DNA of 64,000 nt from Pelagibacteraceae bacterium AG-325-J17 (GCA_003282825.1 QBYM01000007.1:1-64000); one strand, 5' to 3'. Positions 17,631 to 27,420 are shown, counted from the stretch's first letter. Notes: generated from the sequence alone by a model not told the origin. A program made the numbers and translations.

Positions 17631-19415
17631 TTAAGATATCAAAGAGGGTTGTTTTTTCATATCCTCTTTTTTAATGCCTGCTACCTTAACTGGTTTCTTC
17701 ATTGCATCTCTTCTAAATGGCTCACCAAGCTCTTGGTTCAAAATTACCTCAATAAATGTAGTAATTCCTTTTTTTTGATCTTCACAAGATTGTTTTATAG
17801 CTGCTGTTGTTTCTTGCATAGTTTTAACTGTTACACCCTTTAAACCACAAGCATCAGCTACTTTTGCATAACTTAATTCAGGATCAAGCTCTGTTCCCAC
17901 AAAATTATCATCAAACCATAAAGTGGTATTTCTTTTTTCTGCACCCCACTGATAATTTCTAAAGATAACCATAGAGATCGCTGGCCACTCTTCTCTAGCA
18001 CAAGAACTCATTTCATTCATACTTATTCCAAAAGCACCATCTCCTGCAAAACCAATAACTGGGGTATCAGGACATCCAATTTTTGCACCCAAAATAGATG
18101 GAAAACCATAACCACAAGGACCAAATAAACCTGGCGCTAAATATTTTCTTGGCTTTTCAAAAGTTGGATATGCATTACCTATTGCACAGTTATTTCCAAT
18201 GTCGCTTGAAATAATAACGTCATCTGGCATACCAGCTTGAATTGCTCTCCATGCTTGTCTTGGAGACATTCTATCTGAGTCTCTTTCTCTTGCTTCTTTG
18301 TTCCAAACAGTACCTTCGTCATCATCTTCATGATCAAGACTTGATAATTTTTGTAACCAAGCAGATTTAGTTTGATGAATAATATCTTTTCTTTTTTGTC
18401 TATCAGTATCTCCTGCTGTTGGAGAAAGTTGATCTAGAATTTGTTGAGCAACTAATTTTGCATCCCCACATATTCCTACTGTAACTTTTTTTGTTAACCC
18501 AATTCTATCTGAATTCATATCTACTTGAATAATACTGGCATTCTTCGGCCAATAATCTATTCCATATCCAGGTAAAGTTGAAAAAGGATTTAATCTTGTT
18601 CCAAGCGCTAGAACAACGTCTGCTTTTGAAATTAATTCCATCCCAGCTTTTGATCCATTATATCCTAATGGTCCGGCAGCTAGTGGATGGCTTCCTGGGA
18701 AACTATCGTTGTGTTGGTATCCAGAGCATACTGGTGCATCTAATTTTTCTGCTAATTTTTTACATTCTTCAATAGCCCCACCAATGACAACACCTGCCCC
18801 AGATAATATTACTGGAAACTTTGCTGTAGATAATAAATCTGCAGCTTTTTTGATTGCATCAACTCCACCTGCTTGTCTTTCTAATCTTACAATTGGAGGA
18901 AGTTCAATATCAATTACTTGTGTCCAATAATCTCTAGGAACATTTATTTGTGCAGGGGCAGAACCTCTAATTGCTTTTTCAATAACTCTATTTAAAACTT
19001 CAGCCATTCTTGATGGATCCCTTACTTCTTCTTGATAGCAAACCATATCTTTAAATAAATTCATTTGTTCGACCTCTTGAAAACCACCTTGTCCCATAGT
19101 TTTATTTGCTGCTTGAGGTGTTACTAATAATAATGGAGTGTGGTTCCAGTAAGCAGTTTTAATTGGCGTAACTAATCCTGTAATACCAGGTCCATTTTGA
19201 GCTATAACCATTGACATTTTACCAGTTGCTCTAGTGTATCCGTCAGCAATTAGACCACCATTTGTTTCGTGGGCCACATCCCAAAATGTAATTCCTGCAT
19301 CAGGAAAAATATCTGAAATTGGCATAAAAGCAGATCCTATAATTCCAAATGAATGCTCAATACCATGCATTTGTAAAACTTTTACAAAAGCTTCTTCTGT
19401 TGTCATTTTTGTCAT
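17631..19415 (-). CDS. xsc: Sulfoacetaldehyde acetyltransferase (ThDP enzyme)
   Basis: 594 residues, as expected for Xsc, which splits sulfoacetaldehyde with phosphate into acetyl phosphate and sulfite. The N-terminal domain has FGIIGSAFMPISD and the ThDP glutamate in VAHETNGGLIADGYTRATG (near residue 50). The C-terminal pyrophosphate motif begins GDGAFGISMNEM and ends near NYQWGAEKRNTTLWFDDN. GIIGSAFMPISDIFPDAGI separates it from acetolactate synthases. Two close Met starts are possible, three codons apart. It diverges from suyAB across 110 bases, which places it in C2/C3 sulfonate breakdown. Confidence 0.93.
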   Translation of the reverse strand: MTKMTTEEAFVKVLQMHGIEHSFGIIGSAFMPISDIFPDAGITFWDVAHETNGGLIADGYTRATGKMSMVIAQNGPGITGLVTPIKTAYWNHTPLLLVTPQAANKTMGQGGFQEVEQMNLFKDMVCYQEEVRDPSRMAEVLNRVIEKAIRGSAPAQINVPRDYWTQVIDIELPPIVRLERQAGGVDAIKKAADLLSTAKFPVILSGAGVVIGGAIEECKKLAEKLDAPVCSGYQHNDSFPGSHPLAAGPLGYNGSKAGMELISKADVVLALGTRLNPFSTLPGYGIDYWPKNASIIQVDMNSDRIGLTKKVTVGICGDAKLVAQQILDQLSPTAGDTDRQKRKDIIHQTKSAWLQKLSSLDHEDDDEGTVWNKEARERDSDRMSPRQAWRAIQAGMPDDVIISSDIGNNCAIGNAYPTFEKPRKYLAPGLFGPCGYGFPSILGAKIGCPDTPVIGFAGDGAFGISMNEMSSCAREEWPAISMVIFRNYQWGAEKRNTTLWFDDNFVGTELDPELSYAKVADACGLKGVTVKTMQETTAAIKQSCEDQKKGITTFIEVILNQELGEPFRRDAMKKPVKVAGIKKEDMKKQPSLIS

Positions 19416-19525
19416 TAATAGAACCTTTCTAAATTACTAAGTTTAAAATATTTAAAAATTAATTGTTAATTTTTGGGATTAATATATAAGTTTTGGGAAA
19501 TTTCAAACAAACAAATCGACACCAT

Positions 19526-19810
19526 ATGACTACAGACATCATAATCCACGATCAAAAAGATAATGTGGGAGTAGTTGTTATTGAAAAAATCATACCTAAA
19601 CAGGATTGTAATTGCTGGATAATGGAAAATGATAGCTCTACAAATATTCAATCAATGGATGAAATTCCTCTAGGCCACAAAATTGCTATGGTTGACTTTA
19701 AAGAGGGAGATACAATAATTAAATATGGACATGATATTGGTAAAGTCGTTAAATCAATCAAAAAAGGTGAACATGTTCATGTTCATAATGTAAAAACAAA
19801 GAAGTGGTAA
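19526..19810 (+). CDS. suyA: (2R)-sulfolactate sulfo-lyase small subunit (SAF domain)
   Basis: 94 residues from the ATG at 19526. A TTG 33 bases earlier is possible but adds only NFKQTNRHH, which looks like leader. The single SAF-type domain is seen in [34 protein letters not shown] and [14 protein letters not shown]. It pairs with SuyB to cleave sulfolactate into pyruvate and sulfite. Altronate dehydratase has the same domain, but the neighbours (xsc, suyB, aprABM, exporters) and the closeness of the partner protein to SuyB favour sulfolactate. Confidence 0.88.
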   Translation: MTTDIIIHDQKDNVGVVVIEKIIPKQDCNCWIMENDSSTNIQSMDEIPLGHKIAMVDFKEGDTIIKYGHDIGKVVKSIKKGEHVHVHNVKTKKW

Positions 19811-19814
19811 TTGT

Positions 19815-20981
19815 ATGGAAATACCAAAAAGTTTTTTAGGTTATAAAAGAGAGAATGGTAGAGCAGGAACTAGAAATCACGTAATTATTCTTCCTGTAGA
19901 TGATATTTCTAATGCATGTGCTGAAGCAGTGGCTAACAATATTAAAGGTACTATTGCTCTTCCTCATTCTTATGGCAGACTTCAGTTTGGTGCAGACTTA
20001 GAATTACATTTTAGAACAATGATAGGCACAGGAAGTAATCCAAATGTTGCAGCTGTAATTGTAATAGGAATTGAACCTAAATGGACAAAAAAGATTGTTG
20101 ATGGAATTGCAAAAACTGGAAAACCAGTTGAAGGTTTTCACATAGAACGAACAGGAGATATTGGAACTGTAATGAAGGCCTCCAAAAAAGCACAAGAGTT
20201 TGTAATGTGGGCTTCTGAAAAGCAAAGAGAAGAATGTCCTATAAGTGATTTATGGATTTCAGTTAAATGTGGAGAATCTGATACCACATCTGGATTAGCA
20301 TCAAACCCGACTGTTGGAAACTTAATGGATAAACTTGAACCATTAGGAGTTCATTTATGCTTTGGTGAAACTTCAGAGCTTACGGGAGCAGAAAAAGTTT
20401 GCGCGACAAGAGGATCAACAAAAGAAGCTTCAGATAAATTTATGAAAACTTGGAGTTCTTACAATGATTTTATTTTAAAAGAAGCAACAAATGATTTATC
20501 TGAAAGTCAACCAACAGCTGGAAATATTGCTGGTGGTCTAACTACAATTGAAGAAAAAGCATTTGGTAATTTTCAAAAAATTGGTAGTTGTAAATTTGTA
20601 GATGTTTTAGAGCCAGCAGAAGAACCCAAAAAAGGGAAAGGTTTATATTTTATGGATACGTCGTCAGCAGCAGCAGAGTGTGTAACACTTCAAGCTGCAG
20701 CAGGATTTAATATTCATTTATTTCCAACTGGACAAGGAAACATTGTTGGTAACCCAATTGAACCTGTTGTAAAATTAACTGCAAACCCTTTAACAGTTAA
20801 AGGAATGGGTGAACATATAGATTGTGATGTATCTAAAATTCTTTCAAGAGAGATGAATTTATCTGAGGCGGGAGATAGACTTATCGAATCAACTTTAAGA
20901 GTTGCTAATGGAAGACTAACCTGCGCTGAAGCTTTAGGTCATAAGGAATTCGTAATGACTAAACTTTATAGAAGTGCTTAA
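19815..20981 (+). CDS. suyB: (2R)-sulfolactate sulfo-lyase large subunit
   Basis: 388 residues, the SuyB/UxaA C-terminal fold. [22 protein letters not shown] opens the protein. [14 protein letters not shown] and [13 protein letters not shown] carry cysteines expected to hold metal, and [22 protein letters not shown] is near the end. The sequence [23 protein letters not shown] matches my memory of known SuyB proteins far better than altronate dehydratases. It starts 4 bases after suyA and is followed by a YeiH-type exporter 15 bases on. Confidence 0.9.
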   Translation: MEIPKSFLGYKRENGRAGTRNHVIILPVDDISNACAEAVANNIKGTIALPHSYGRLQFGADLELHFRTMIGTGSNPNVAAVIVIGIEPKWTKKIVDGIAKTGKPVEGFHIERTGDIGTVMKASKKAQEFVMWASEKQREECPISDLWISVKCGESDTTSGLASNPTVGNLMDKLEPLGVHLCFGETSELTGAEKVCATRGSTKEASDKFMKTWSSYNDFILKEATNDLSESQPTAGNIAGGLTTIEEKAFGNFQKIGSCKFVDVLEPAEEPKKGKGLYFMDTSSAAAECVTLQAAAGFNIHLFPTGQGNIVGNPIEPVVKLTANPLTVKGMGEHIDCDVSKILSREMNLSEAGDRLIESTLRVANGRLTCAEALGHKEFVMTKLYRSA

Positions 20982-20996
20982 TCATTAATACATATA

Positions 20997-22070
20997 ATGT
21001 TTTTAAAAAAATATTTGGTAATTTTACCAGGTATAATTCTTGCTTTCGTTCTTTACTCTCTTTCACAAGGTTTCAATAATATTATTGGGATTGAAATTTT
21101 AGGTTACAGTAAAAGTCCTATTTCAACTGCAATGATAGCAATACTTCTTGGAATTTTTTTTGGAAACTTTTTTGAAATTCGTGAAAGTTTTCAAAAAGGG
21201 TTAGATTTTAGTAGAGAATATATATTAAAGCTTGGAATTATTTGTCTAGGTATTCAATTAAAACCATTTGAGTTTATAGAATTTGGAAAAATTGCAATTC
21301 CATTAATAATAATTTGTATAATAAGTGTTTTAGTTATTATCAAACTTTTAATAAAAAAATTAAAAATACCTACAAGGATGGCTTATTTAATATCAATAGG
21401 AAGTACAGTTTGTGGAACAACTGCAATCATGGCAACAGCACCTGTAATTAAAGCCAATAAAAATGAGGTATCCTATGCAATAGCTAACATTACTGTATTT
21501 GGAATATTATCTATGTTGTTATATCCATATTTTGCAAACTTTTATTTTGAAGGAAATTCTTTATTTGCTGGTCTTTTTTTAGGAACTGCAATACATGAAA
21601 CCTCTCAAGTTGCTGCAGCAGGTTTAATATACGACCAACAATTCAATAGTCCCGAAACTTTAAATATAGCAACGGTGACTAAACTTATTAGAAACACTTT
21701 TTTAATTGTAATGATTCCTCTTTTTGCTTTTTTGTATAATAGAGGTTTAGTTAAAGAAAAGAATTACTCTATTATAAACATTTTTCCTTATTTTGTTTTA
21801 GGTTTTGTAGGAATGATTATTTTTAGAAATATAGCTGATCAGGTCTTTACTGAATATAATAAAGATATCTGGGTTGAAACAATCAACTTTATTAAATTTT
21901 TTTCTAAGGTTTTTTTAACTATGGCTATGGCAGCTATTGGATTGTCAACAGATCTCAAAGATATTAAAAGTATGGGTTACAAACCTTTTGCAGTTGGATT
22001 TATTGCGATGCTAACTGTGGGTGTTGTTTGTATTTTGACAATAGAAATTTATTTAAAAATTTTTATTTAG
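20997..22070 (+). CDS. YeiH family putative sulfate exporter
   Basis: 357 residues with about ten membrane segments. Family marks are AILLGIFFGNFF, LKLGIICLGIQLKPFEF, GSTVCGTTAIMATAPVIKA and GTAIHETSQVAAAG. Members of this family (UPF0324) are often found beside sulfonate-degrading enzymes such as Xsc and SuyAB and have been proposed to expel sulfate or sulfite; the biochemistry is not firm. The gene follows suyB closely, so suyA-suyB-yeiH reads as one operon. It overlaps the convergent tauE gene by 8 bases. Confidence 0.85.
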   Translation: MFLKKYLVILPGIILAFVLYSLSQGFNNIIGIEILGYSKSPISTAMIAILLGIFFGNFFEIRESFQKGLDFSREYILKLGIICLGIQLKPFEFIEFGKIAIPLIIICIISVLVIIKLLIKKLKIPTRMAYLISIGSTVCGTTAIMATAPVIKANKNEVSYAIANITVFGILSMLLYPYFANFYFEGNSLFAGLFLGTAIHETSQVAAAGLIYDQQFNSPETLNIATVTKLIRNTFLIVMIPLFAFLYNRGLVKEKNYSIINIFPYFVLGFVGMIIFRNIADQVFTEYNKDIWVETINFIKFFSKVFLTMAMAAIGLSTDLKDIKSMGYKPFAVGFIAMLTVGVVCILTIEIYLKIFI

Positions 22071-23157
22071 CCTGCTTTGCAGATTTATTAAAATATTTAT
22101 TTCTAAATTTTGAGATAGATCTTCTAATAAAAGCTGCAGCAATACCAAGAGAAACTGCAAATAAAATAGAAAACAATCCATAAAAGAATGGCATATCTTT
22201 AGAAAATTCTTTTATAAACTTAGAAAAGAAGTTTAGATCCTGATCTATTGCTTTGAGTGTTTCTTTTTGAATTTCTTCAGCAAAAAAAGTGTCATAAGCA
22301 ATAACTATTCCAACGACTAATAATAAAATTGCTAATAATGCTTTTAATCCTGAGCTATCAATTTGTTCTCCAAGTTTTTGACCAACCTGGACTCCAACAA
22401 TTGATCCTACTACCAACATAACAACTAACATTAAATCAATTGATCCATAATTTATAGAGTGTAAGAAAGTAACAATCACACTTACAAAAATTGTTACGAA
22501 TAGAGATGTACCTGGAACCAATCTTGTTGGCATTTTAATAATATAGATCATTGCAGGTACTAAGATAAAAGCACCACCTATACCCATTATTGCAGCAATA
22601 AATCCAACTACTAATCCTATTAGGATTGGTGTAAATACACTTTCATATAATTTTGACTTAGGAAATCTCATTCTTAACGGAAGACCATGTATCCAATAAT
22701 GAACGTGTAATTTTTTTCTTTCTACAACATTTTTTTTTGCTTTATCAATTTCACCTAAACTTTCTACAAGCATTAATGTACCAATAATTGCAAGTATATA
22801 CATATAAGCTAGAGAAATTACTGTATCTATTTTTCCAATATCTTGAAAATAAGTAAAAGTATAAATACCTAAGGCAGTTCCTATTGAGCCACCAATTACA
22901 ATCATGAATCCCATTTTATAATCTAAAGTATTTTTTAAATAATGTGTGGTGGATCCTGAAACAGATGTTGCTAAAATATTATTTGCTTCATTAGCGACTG
23001 CATACGCTGGGGGTACACCCATAAAAATTAAAAATGGTGTCATTAAAAAACCACCGCCAACACCAAACAATCCTGACAGAACTCCAACAATTGCACTTAA
23101 TAAAAGTATTTCAACAGGATTTATAAATACTTGAGCTATTGGTAAAAAAACTTCCAT
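22063..23157 (-). CDS. tauE: TauE/SafE family sulfite exporter-like protein
   Basis: 364 residues. Two repeats of the family glycine motif are visible: GVLSGLFGVGGGFLMTPFLIFMGVPP near residue 25 and GFIAAIMGIGGAFILVPAMIYI near 190. About eight to nine membrane segments, with a hydrophilic insert around 125-155 and another at 275-310, make it larger than the common 250-residue form. Its place behind the apr genes and beside xsc/suy fits efflux of sulfite or sulfoacetate, but the substrate is inferred from context. Confidence 0.87.
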   Translation of the reverse strand: MEVFLPIAQVFINPVEILLLSAIVGVLSGLFGVGGGFLMTPFLIFMGVPPAYAVANEANNILATSVSGSTTHYLKNTLDYKMGFMIVIGGSIGTALGIYTFTYFQDIGKIDTVISLAYMYILAIIGTLMLVESLGEIDKAKKNVVERKKLHVHYWIHGLPLRMRFPKSKLYESVFTPILIGLVVGFIAAIMGIGGAFILVPAMIYIIKMPTRLVPGTSLFVTIFVSVIVTFLHSINYGSIDLMLVVMLVVGSIVGVQVGQKLGEQIDSSGLKALLAILLLVVGIVIAYDTFFAEEIQKETLKAIDQDLNFFSKFIKEFSKDMPFFYGLFSILFAVSLGIAAAFIRRSISKFRNKYFNKSAKQAK

Positions 23158-23184
23158 TTAAAAAATAAAAACTTTAGATATAGC

Positions 23185-23319
23185 TTATTTAAAAGTTATA
23201 AAAGTTCCGACTAAGATTACACCCCAACAAGCTGCTATAGCTGATAAAATCCCAGTTTTAATAAAAGTTGTTTTTTTGTTTATAACTTTTTGAGGGATTT
23301 TTATATTTTGAAGTTGCAT
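23185..23319 (-). CDS. Small single-span membrane protein (44 aa)
   Basis: ATG at 23317-23319 gives 44 residues ending TAA at 23185. A basic, glutamine-rich N-terminus (IKIPQKVINKK) is followed by one hydrophobic span (GILSAIAACWGVILVGTFI). It fills the space between the 116-residue gene and tauE on the same strand. An AGGAAG ribosome binding site lies 5 bases upstream and a TTGACA hexamer (minus strand, 23351-23356) further up. I do not recognise a family. It may be an accessory subunit of the exporter. Confidence 0.55.
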   Translation of the reverse strand: MQLQNIKIPQKVINKKTTFIKTGILSAIAACWGVILVGTFITFK

Positions 23320-23386
23320 CTAACTTCCTGAATACACCCAGTATGAAAATTGTCAAATTATAATTGAATTTTTGTAAGATTTTTTA

Positions 23387-23737
23387 TTAGTAAATTGTTG
23401 CCCCAAAAACTTTTACGTCATCACCCTCAACTCCAAGAACTAATCTTCCCAAGAACTCTCCGGGAATTTTGTTATTTGTTTGTTTAATAAGGACTGTAAT
23501 ATGATCGCCCCTTCTTAAAGTGCCAAAAGGCTCATAAGTTTCGCACAAATTTGTGATAAGTTCGTTATTTGCCCACTGTTTTCCAAGCTCTACCTCATTT
23601 GCTCCAAACAACATTTGAGTTGAAAAATCTTTAGTAAAGCCTCCATAATCCTTAAGATTTGAGGATCTTACTAAATTTTCCCAAAATGGTTTACCTATTT
23701 GGAAAATTTCCTCATCAGTTTTTGCTAAAAGGTCCAT
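23387..23737 (-). CDS. Conserved-looking protein of unknown function in the apr operon (116 aa)
   Basis: A soluble 116-residue protein, 24 bases after aprA on the same strand. The N-terminal half is helical (DLLAKTDEEIFQIGKPFWENLVR); the C-terminal half alternates beta-like segments (DHITVLIKQ, GEFLGRLVLGVEGDDVKVFGATIY). There is one cysteine, in NLCETYEPFG. I do not recognise it. Its position suggests a role with APS reductase or sulfite handling. Confidence 0.7.
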   Translation of the reverse strand: MDLLAKTDEEIFQIGKPFWENLVRSSNLKDYGGFTKDFSTQMLFGANEVELGKQWANNELITNLCETYEPFGTLRRGDHITVLIKQTNNKIPGEFLGRLVLGVEGDDVKVFGATIY

Positions 23738-23761
23738 AGATTTTTACTTTTTGATATATTT

Positions 23762-25621
23762 TTAAGAGGCTTTCTTCTTCTCATTCTCATCTACAATGTG
23801 ATACACGGGTACCTTTTCCATTGAAAATTTGCCAGTTTTTGGATCTCTTCTTGAAACTGTTAAACAATGCCAATTATCATCATCTAATTTCATATGATCA
23901 CCTCTGTAATAATAGCCTGGCCAACGTGTTTCTTCTCTAAATAACGTGTGTTCTGTCACACATTGCGAAGTTAAAGCTCTATGTTTAAGCTCCCAGGCTC
24001 TCATTAACTGATGATAGTCTTCTGCACCTACTTTTTCTAAGTCTTCCTCTAACCAAGCTAATAATTCTAATCCTCTTTTAAGCATATTATCATTAGTCAT
24101 ATAATTAGTTGCAATTCCTCCTACATATTCATCCATAATTCTTTGAAGTCTTTGAAGACCTTGTATTGGTGATATATAACTAGGAGAAACAGTTCCGCCA
24201 GTAATTTCATTTTGAGCAACTGTGTAGGTTTCTAAAGGTTTATAAACCTTGGTCTTAAAATCTTCACATTGCTTATCGGAAACTGAAATTCCATCAGCTT
24301 TTTTATCTTCAATATACTTAACGGCTGCTTTTGCAGCTAATCTACCTTCTGTAAATGAACCTGATGAAAATTTATGTGCACTTCCACCAACTGTGTCTCC
24401 TGCACCAAACAATCCATCAATAGTTAACATTCTATTATAACCCCAGAAATATTCTGGTGGAGATAAGTCTTCTGGTCCACTTACCCATGCGCCTGAACAT
24501 GTTGCATGAGAACCCATTACATAGGGTTCTGATGTTGTTAACTCTGGATTGGTATATTTTGGATCAATATTTTGGGATGCCCAAACAACTGCCTGACCAA
24601 CTGTCATACCTAAAAAGTTTTCCCAACCTACTGTTTCTAAATGTGGATCTTGAAAAGCTTCGGTTGTAACCATTTGAATTGGTCCACCACCAGCCATGGT
24701 TTCTTGAATGAATGCGTGGTTTCTTAAACAGGTAGGAGTTGGGTGATGGTCAATATATTCTCCAACTAACTCTTTAGTTTGATCATACCATTTTTTTTCA
24801 TAGTTCTCACCATTCGCATTTTGTGTATAAGTTTTTAAATGTAAAAAATATGCTCCTACAGGACCGTAGCCATCTTTAAACCTGCATAAAACAATTCTAT
24901 TTTCCATTTGAGTCATTTTTGCTCCAGCAGCAATAGGTAACGCATAAGCAGAGCCATTACTCCAAGGAGCATACCAAGTTCTTCCCATTCCCTCACCAAC
25001 TGCTCTAGGCTTAAATATGTGTGAAGCACCACCTGCTGCAACAATTACAGCTTTAGCTCTAAACACATGAAAATCTCCAGTTCTCATATTAAAACCAACA
25101 GCACCACCAATTCTATTTTCTTGAGCCTCATCCATTAATAAATGAGTAATCATTATTCTATTATAAATTTTGTCTGCAGATTTTTTTGCTGCTTCAGCAA
25201 CAATTGGTTTATAACTCTCACCATGGATCATTATTTGCCATTTACCTTCTCTTAAATATCTTCCAGTTTTTTCATTTTTCATCATGGGCAAACCCCACTC
25301 ATCAAACATATGAACTGTTGAGTCTACGTGTCGAGCCATATCATAACCTAAGTCTTCTCTAACCATTCCCATTAGATCATTTCTTGCATATCTTACATGA
25401 TCCTCAGGTTGATTTTCATCCCACTGCATTCCCATATAACAATTAATTGCATACAAGCCTTGAGCTACTGCTCCACTTCTATCTATGTTAGCTTTTTCAA
25501 CACAGACAATTTTTAAATCTCTGCCCCAATGTCTTGCTTCAAAGGTAGCACCTGTTCCAGCCATACCTCCGCCTACAACTAATACATCACACTCTTCAAA
25601 ATGTGTTTTGTGCTTAGCCAT
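23762..25621 (-). CDS. aprA: Adenylylsulfate (APS) reductase alpha subunit
   Basis: 619 residues, typical for AprA, the FAD subunit that interconverts APS with sulfite and AMP. DVLVVGGGMAGTGATFEARHWG (near residues 13-34) is the FAD dinucleotide motif, and GSHATCSGAWVSGPEDLSPPEYFWGYNRM and GLFGAGDTVGGSAHKFSSGSFTEGRLA are strongly AprA-like. In SAR11, which does not respire sulfate, the enzyme is thought to run toward sulfite oxidation. The start shares one base with the aprB stop, so the subunits are coupled. Confidence 0.96.
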   Translation of the reverse strand: MAKHKTHFEECDVLVVGGGMAGTGATFEARHWGRDLKIVCVEKANIDRSGAVAQGLYAINCYMGMQWDENQPEDHVRYARNDLMGMVREDLGYDMARHVDSTVHMFDEWGLPMMKNEKTGRYLREGKWQIMIHGESYKPIVAEAAKKSADKIYNRIMITHLLMDEAQENRIGGAVGFNMRTGDFHVFRAKAVIVAAGGASHIFKPRAVGEGMGRTWYAPWSNGSAYALPIAAGAKMTQMENRIVLCRFKDGYGPVGAYFLHLKTYTQNANGENYEKKWYDQTKELVGEYIDHHPTPTCLRNHAFIQETMAGGGPIQMVTTEAFQDPHLETVGWENFLGMTVGQAVVWASQNIDPKYTNPELTTSEPYVMGSHATCSGAWVSGPEDLSPPEYFWGYNRMLTIDGLFGAGDTVGGSAHKFSSGSFTEGRLAAKAAVKYIEDKKADGISVSDKQCEDFKTKVYKPLETYTVAQNEITGGTVSPSYISPIQGLQRLQRIMDEYVGGIATNYMTNDNMLKRGLELLAWLEEDLEKVGAEDYHQLMRAWELKHRALTSQCVTEHTLFREETRWPGYYYRGDHMKLDDDNWHCLTVSRRDPKTGKFSMEKVPVYHIVDENEKKKAS

Positions 25622-26091
25622 TAATAATAAACTCCCTTTTTAAAAGAGTCTTTAGGGACTGAAGGTAGTTCTCCATTAGTATTTAACCCTTCAGGCTCTG
25701 TATAAAGTCTTTGTGAATTTATCTCACCTTGATTTGGTTTATCTCCTTCTGCAAGTTTAGGAATAAATTTTCCCCAAGGTTTAGTAGTTATAGGAGAAAC
25801 AAAATTCTTTTCTGTTCCATTCCTAAATTTAATTTTCCAGGAAATTGTTCCTTTTTCTTCTTCTCTTCTTACCCTAACACTATGACCCATTGGTGCAAAG
25901 TCAGCATAACCTCTAACATCAATTGCATGATTAGGACAAGCCTTTACACAAGAATAGCATTCCCAGCAAAAATTTGGTTCTATGTTTTTTGCTCGTCTTA
26001 TATTTTCATCTATATGCATAATATCAGACGGACAAATATCTACACAATGTCCACAGCCATCACATCTGGTCATATATACAAAAGTTGACAT
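25621..26091 (-). CDS. aprB: Adenylylsulfate (APS) reductase beta subunit, two [4Fe-4S] clusters
   Basis: 156 residues. Two ferredoxin motifs are visible: Cys10, Cys13, Cys16 and Cys20 in the first, and Cys42, Cys45, Cys48 and Cys52 in the second. A C-terminal arm after residue 100 wraps around AprA in known structures. It passes electrons between the FAD of AprA and the membrane partner. A GGAG ribosome binding site lies about 15 bases ahead of the start. Confidence 0.95.
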   Translation of the reverse strand: MSTFVYMTRCDGCGHCVDICPSDIMHIDENIRRAKNIEPNFCWECYSCVKACPNHAIDVRGYADFAPMGHSVRVRREEEKGTISWKIKFRNGTEKNFVSPITTKPWGKFIPKLAEGDKPNQGEINSQRLYTEPEGLNTNGELPSVPKDSFKKGVYY

Positions 26092-26122
26092 AATTTATTT
26101 TTCTCCTTTTTTTATTAGCATA

Positions 26123-26917
26123 TTAATAATGTTTTGGCTCTTCTCTTTTTATACCTAGGCCAAATTGCTCAGGTGCATCTGCTGGAGGTGGAAGATTGTC
26201 CCTCGAACCATCAGCTTCTGCTAAATTTTTTTGTATTGCTGCTCCAGGTTTATAAAACATATGAGCAAATTTGGACCAATATACTCCACCAAATAAAATT
26301 AAATTGGCTGCTACAAATAAAGTAAAAAATAAATATGACAAACCTACTTGTCCACCAAATTGAGTGTACGACCACGCTAAACCAAAAGTAGCACAAGCTA
26401 GCAAAGCCAATACAAACAAATCAGCCTTAATAATTCTGTACCAAGGATGTGCTTCAGCTGAAACATCAACTCTTAAAAAAAACCAAAACCAATAACCACC
26501 TAAACAAGTTAAAATTGCCCCTGTGTGCCAAAGCATAGACCAAATTTCTGAATTAGATTTACCAACTCCAGTATAACAAAAGACCAAAATACCCGATGAA
26601 ACCCAAAATAAAATTGTTCCATACATTCCAAGTACATGTGCTAGTCTTCTTTTACCAAAACCAAGTTCTGATGTTGTGCCAATATCAACAACTGTTGTTT
26701 TTGCAATAATCGATGTTTTTTCTCCTAAGCCTAATTGTTTAGTGGCAGCTAATTTTGCTTTTTTTGCATTATTGAAAAAATATGTAAGATTTTTGTGGTG
26801 TATCATTTGAATAATTGTACCAAGGGCTATTAAAACTATCATTGCAACTATAAAGCCCTGCATTGCTATAGGGGGAATTATTTCTGCTAAAACAGAAAAT
26901 GGGTTTGTATTGAACAT
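26123..26917 (-). CDS. aprM: APS reductase membrane anchor AprM
   Basis: 264 residues with about six to seven hydrophobic segments, first in an operon with aprB and aprA. HVLGMYGTILFWVSSGILVFCYTG and LWHTGAILTCLGGYWFWFFLRVDVSAEAHPWYRI hold histidines suitable for heme or quinone contact. AprM replaces QmoABC in SAR11 and some sulfur oxidisers as the link between AprBA and the quinone pool. The C-terminus (AEADGSRDNLPPPADAPEQFGLG) is cytoplasmic-looking. The identity rests on position and topology together. Confidence 0.9.
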   Translation of the reverse strand: MFNTNPFSVLAEIIPPIAMQGFIVAMIVLIALGTIIQMIHHKNLTYFFNNAKKAKLAATKQLGLGEKTSIIAKTTVVDIGTTSELGFGKRRLAHVLGMYGTILFWVSSGILVFCYTGVGKSNSEIWSMLWHTGAILTCLGGYWFWFFLRVDVSAEAHPWYRIIKADLFVLALLACATFGLAWSYTQFGGQVGLSYLFFTLFVAANLILFGGVYWSKFAHMFYKPGAAIQKNLAEADGSRDNLPPPADAPEQFGLGIKREEPKHY

Positions 26918-27021
26918 ATCCGCCTTATGTTAGATTTTTTTTTCTAATTTCTAAAGTTTCTAATCTATTTAAAAAAATAGTTCAATTACTAACTCATCGC
27001 AATTAACCCTTATATAACAGC

Positions 27022-27420
27022 CTATTTTTTTCTTTTATAGTGTTGCTTATTGGGAATGACTGATCTTACACCCCCTTGAGGATTCTCAACATCTCCAAAC
27101 CTTCGAGGAATTAAATGAAAATGACAATGTAAAATAGATTGACCTGAAACCCTACCTATATTTGTTCCAAGATTAAAACCATCAATATTTGGATCTTTTT
27201 TTATTACTTCATCTTTAACTTTCCTAATAAGATCGTTACAAGCTACTAGTTCTTCATCAGTTAATTCAAAAAAATCTTTTATATGTCTTTTGGGTATTAT
27301 TAGACAATGATATTTAGAAACAGGATAGGTATCATAACTTGCATAAGCTAATTCATTCTGGGTAGTAAAACCACTTTCTTTAGTATTACAGAATAAGCAT
27401 GGATTATTTGGATCTTTCAT
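27022..27420 (-). CDS. HIT family nucleotide hydrolase or transferase
   Basis: 132 residues, the normal size. The histidine triad is seen in HCHFHLIPRRFGD near residue 100, and the N-terminal CLFCNTKESGF has the CxxC common in bacterial HIT proteins. YHCLIIPKRHIKDF is the conserved strand. The substrate is probably a nucleoside phosphoramidate or dinucleotide. It shares one base with the pabC stop. Confidence 0.9.
   Translation of the reverse strand: MKDPNNPCLFCNTKESGFTTQNELAYASYDTYPVSKYHCLIIPKRHIKDFFELTDEELVACNDLIRKVKDEVIKKDPNIDGFNLGTNIGRVSGQSILHCHFHLIPRRFGDVENPQGGVRSVIPNKQHYKRKK

Noticed and set aside
19493..19525. Extended suyA start at a TTG
   Set aside because: The added residues do not resemble the SAF domain start and the ATG at 19526 gives the expected SuyA length.
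19526..20981. Altronate dehydratase (UxaA) instead of SuyAB
   Set aside because: Same superfamily, but the large subunit sequence and the xsc, apr and exporter neighbours fit sulfolactate sulfo-lyase. No uronate genes are near.
26965..26980. CTATTT/AAATAG hairpin upstream of aprM
   Set aside because: Only A-T rich pairs with one G-C per arm; expected by chance at this composition.
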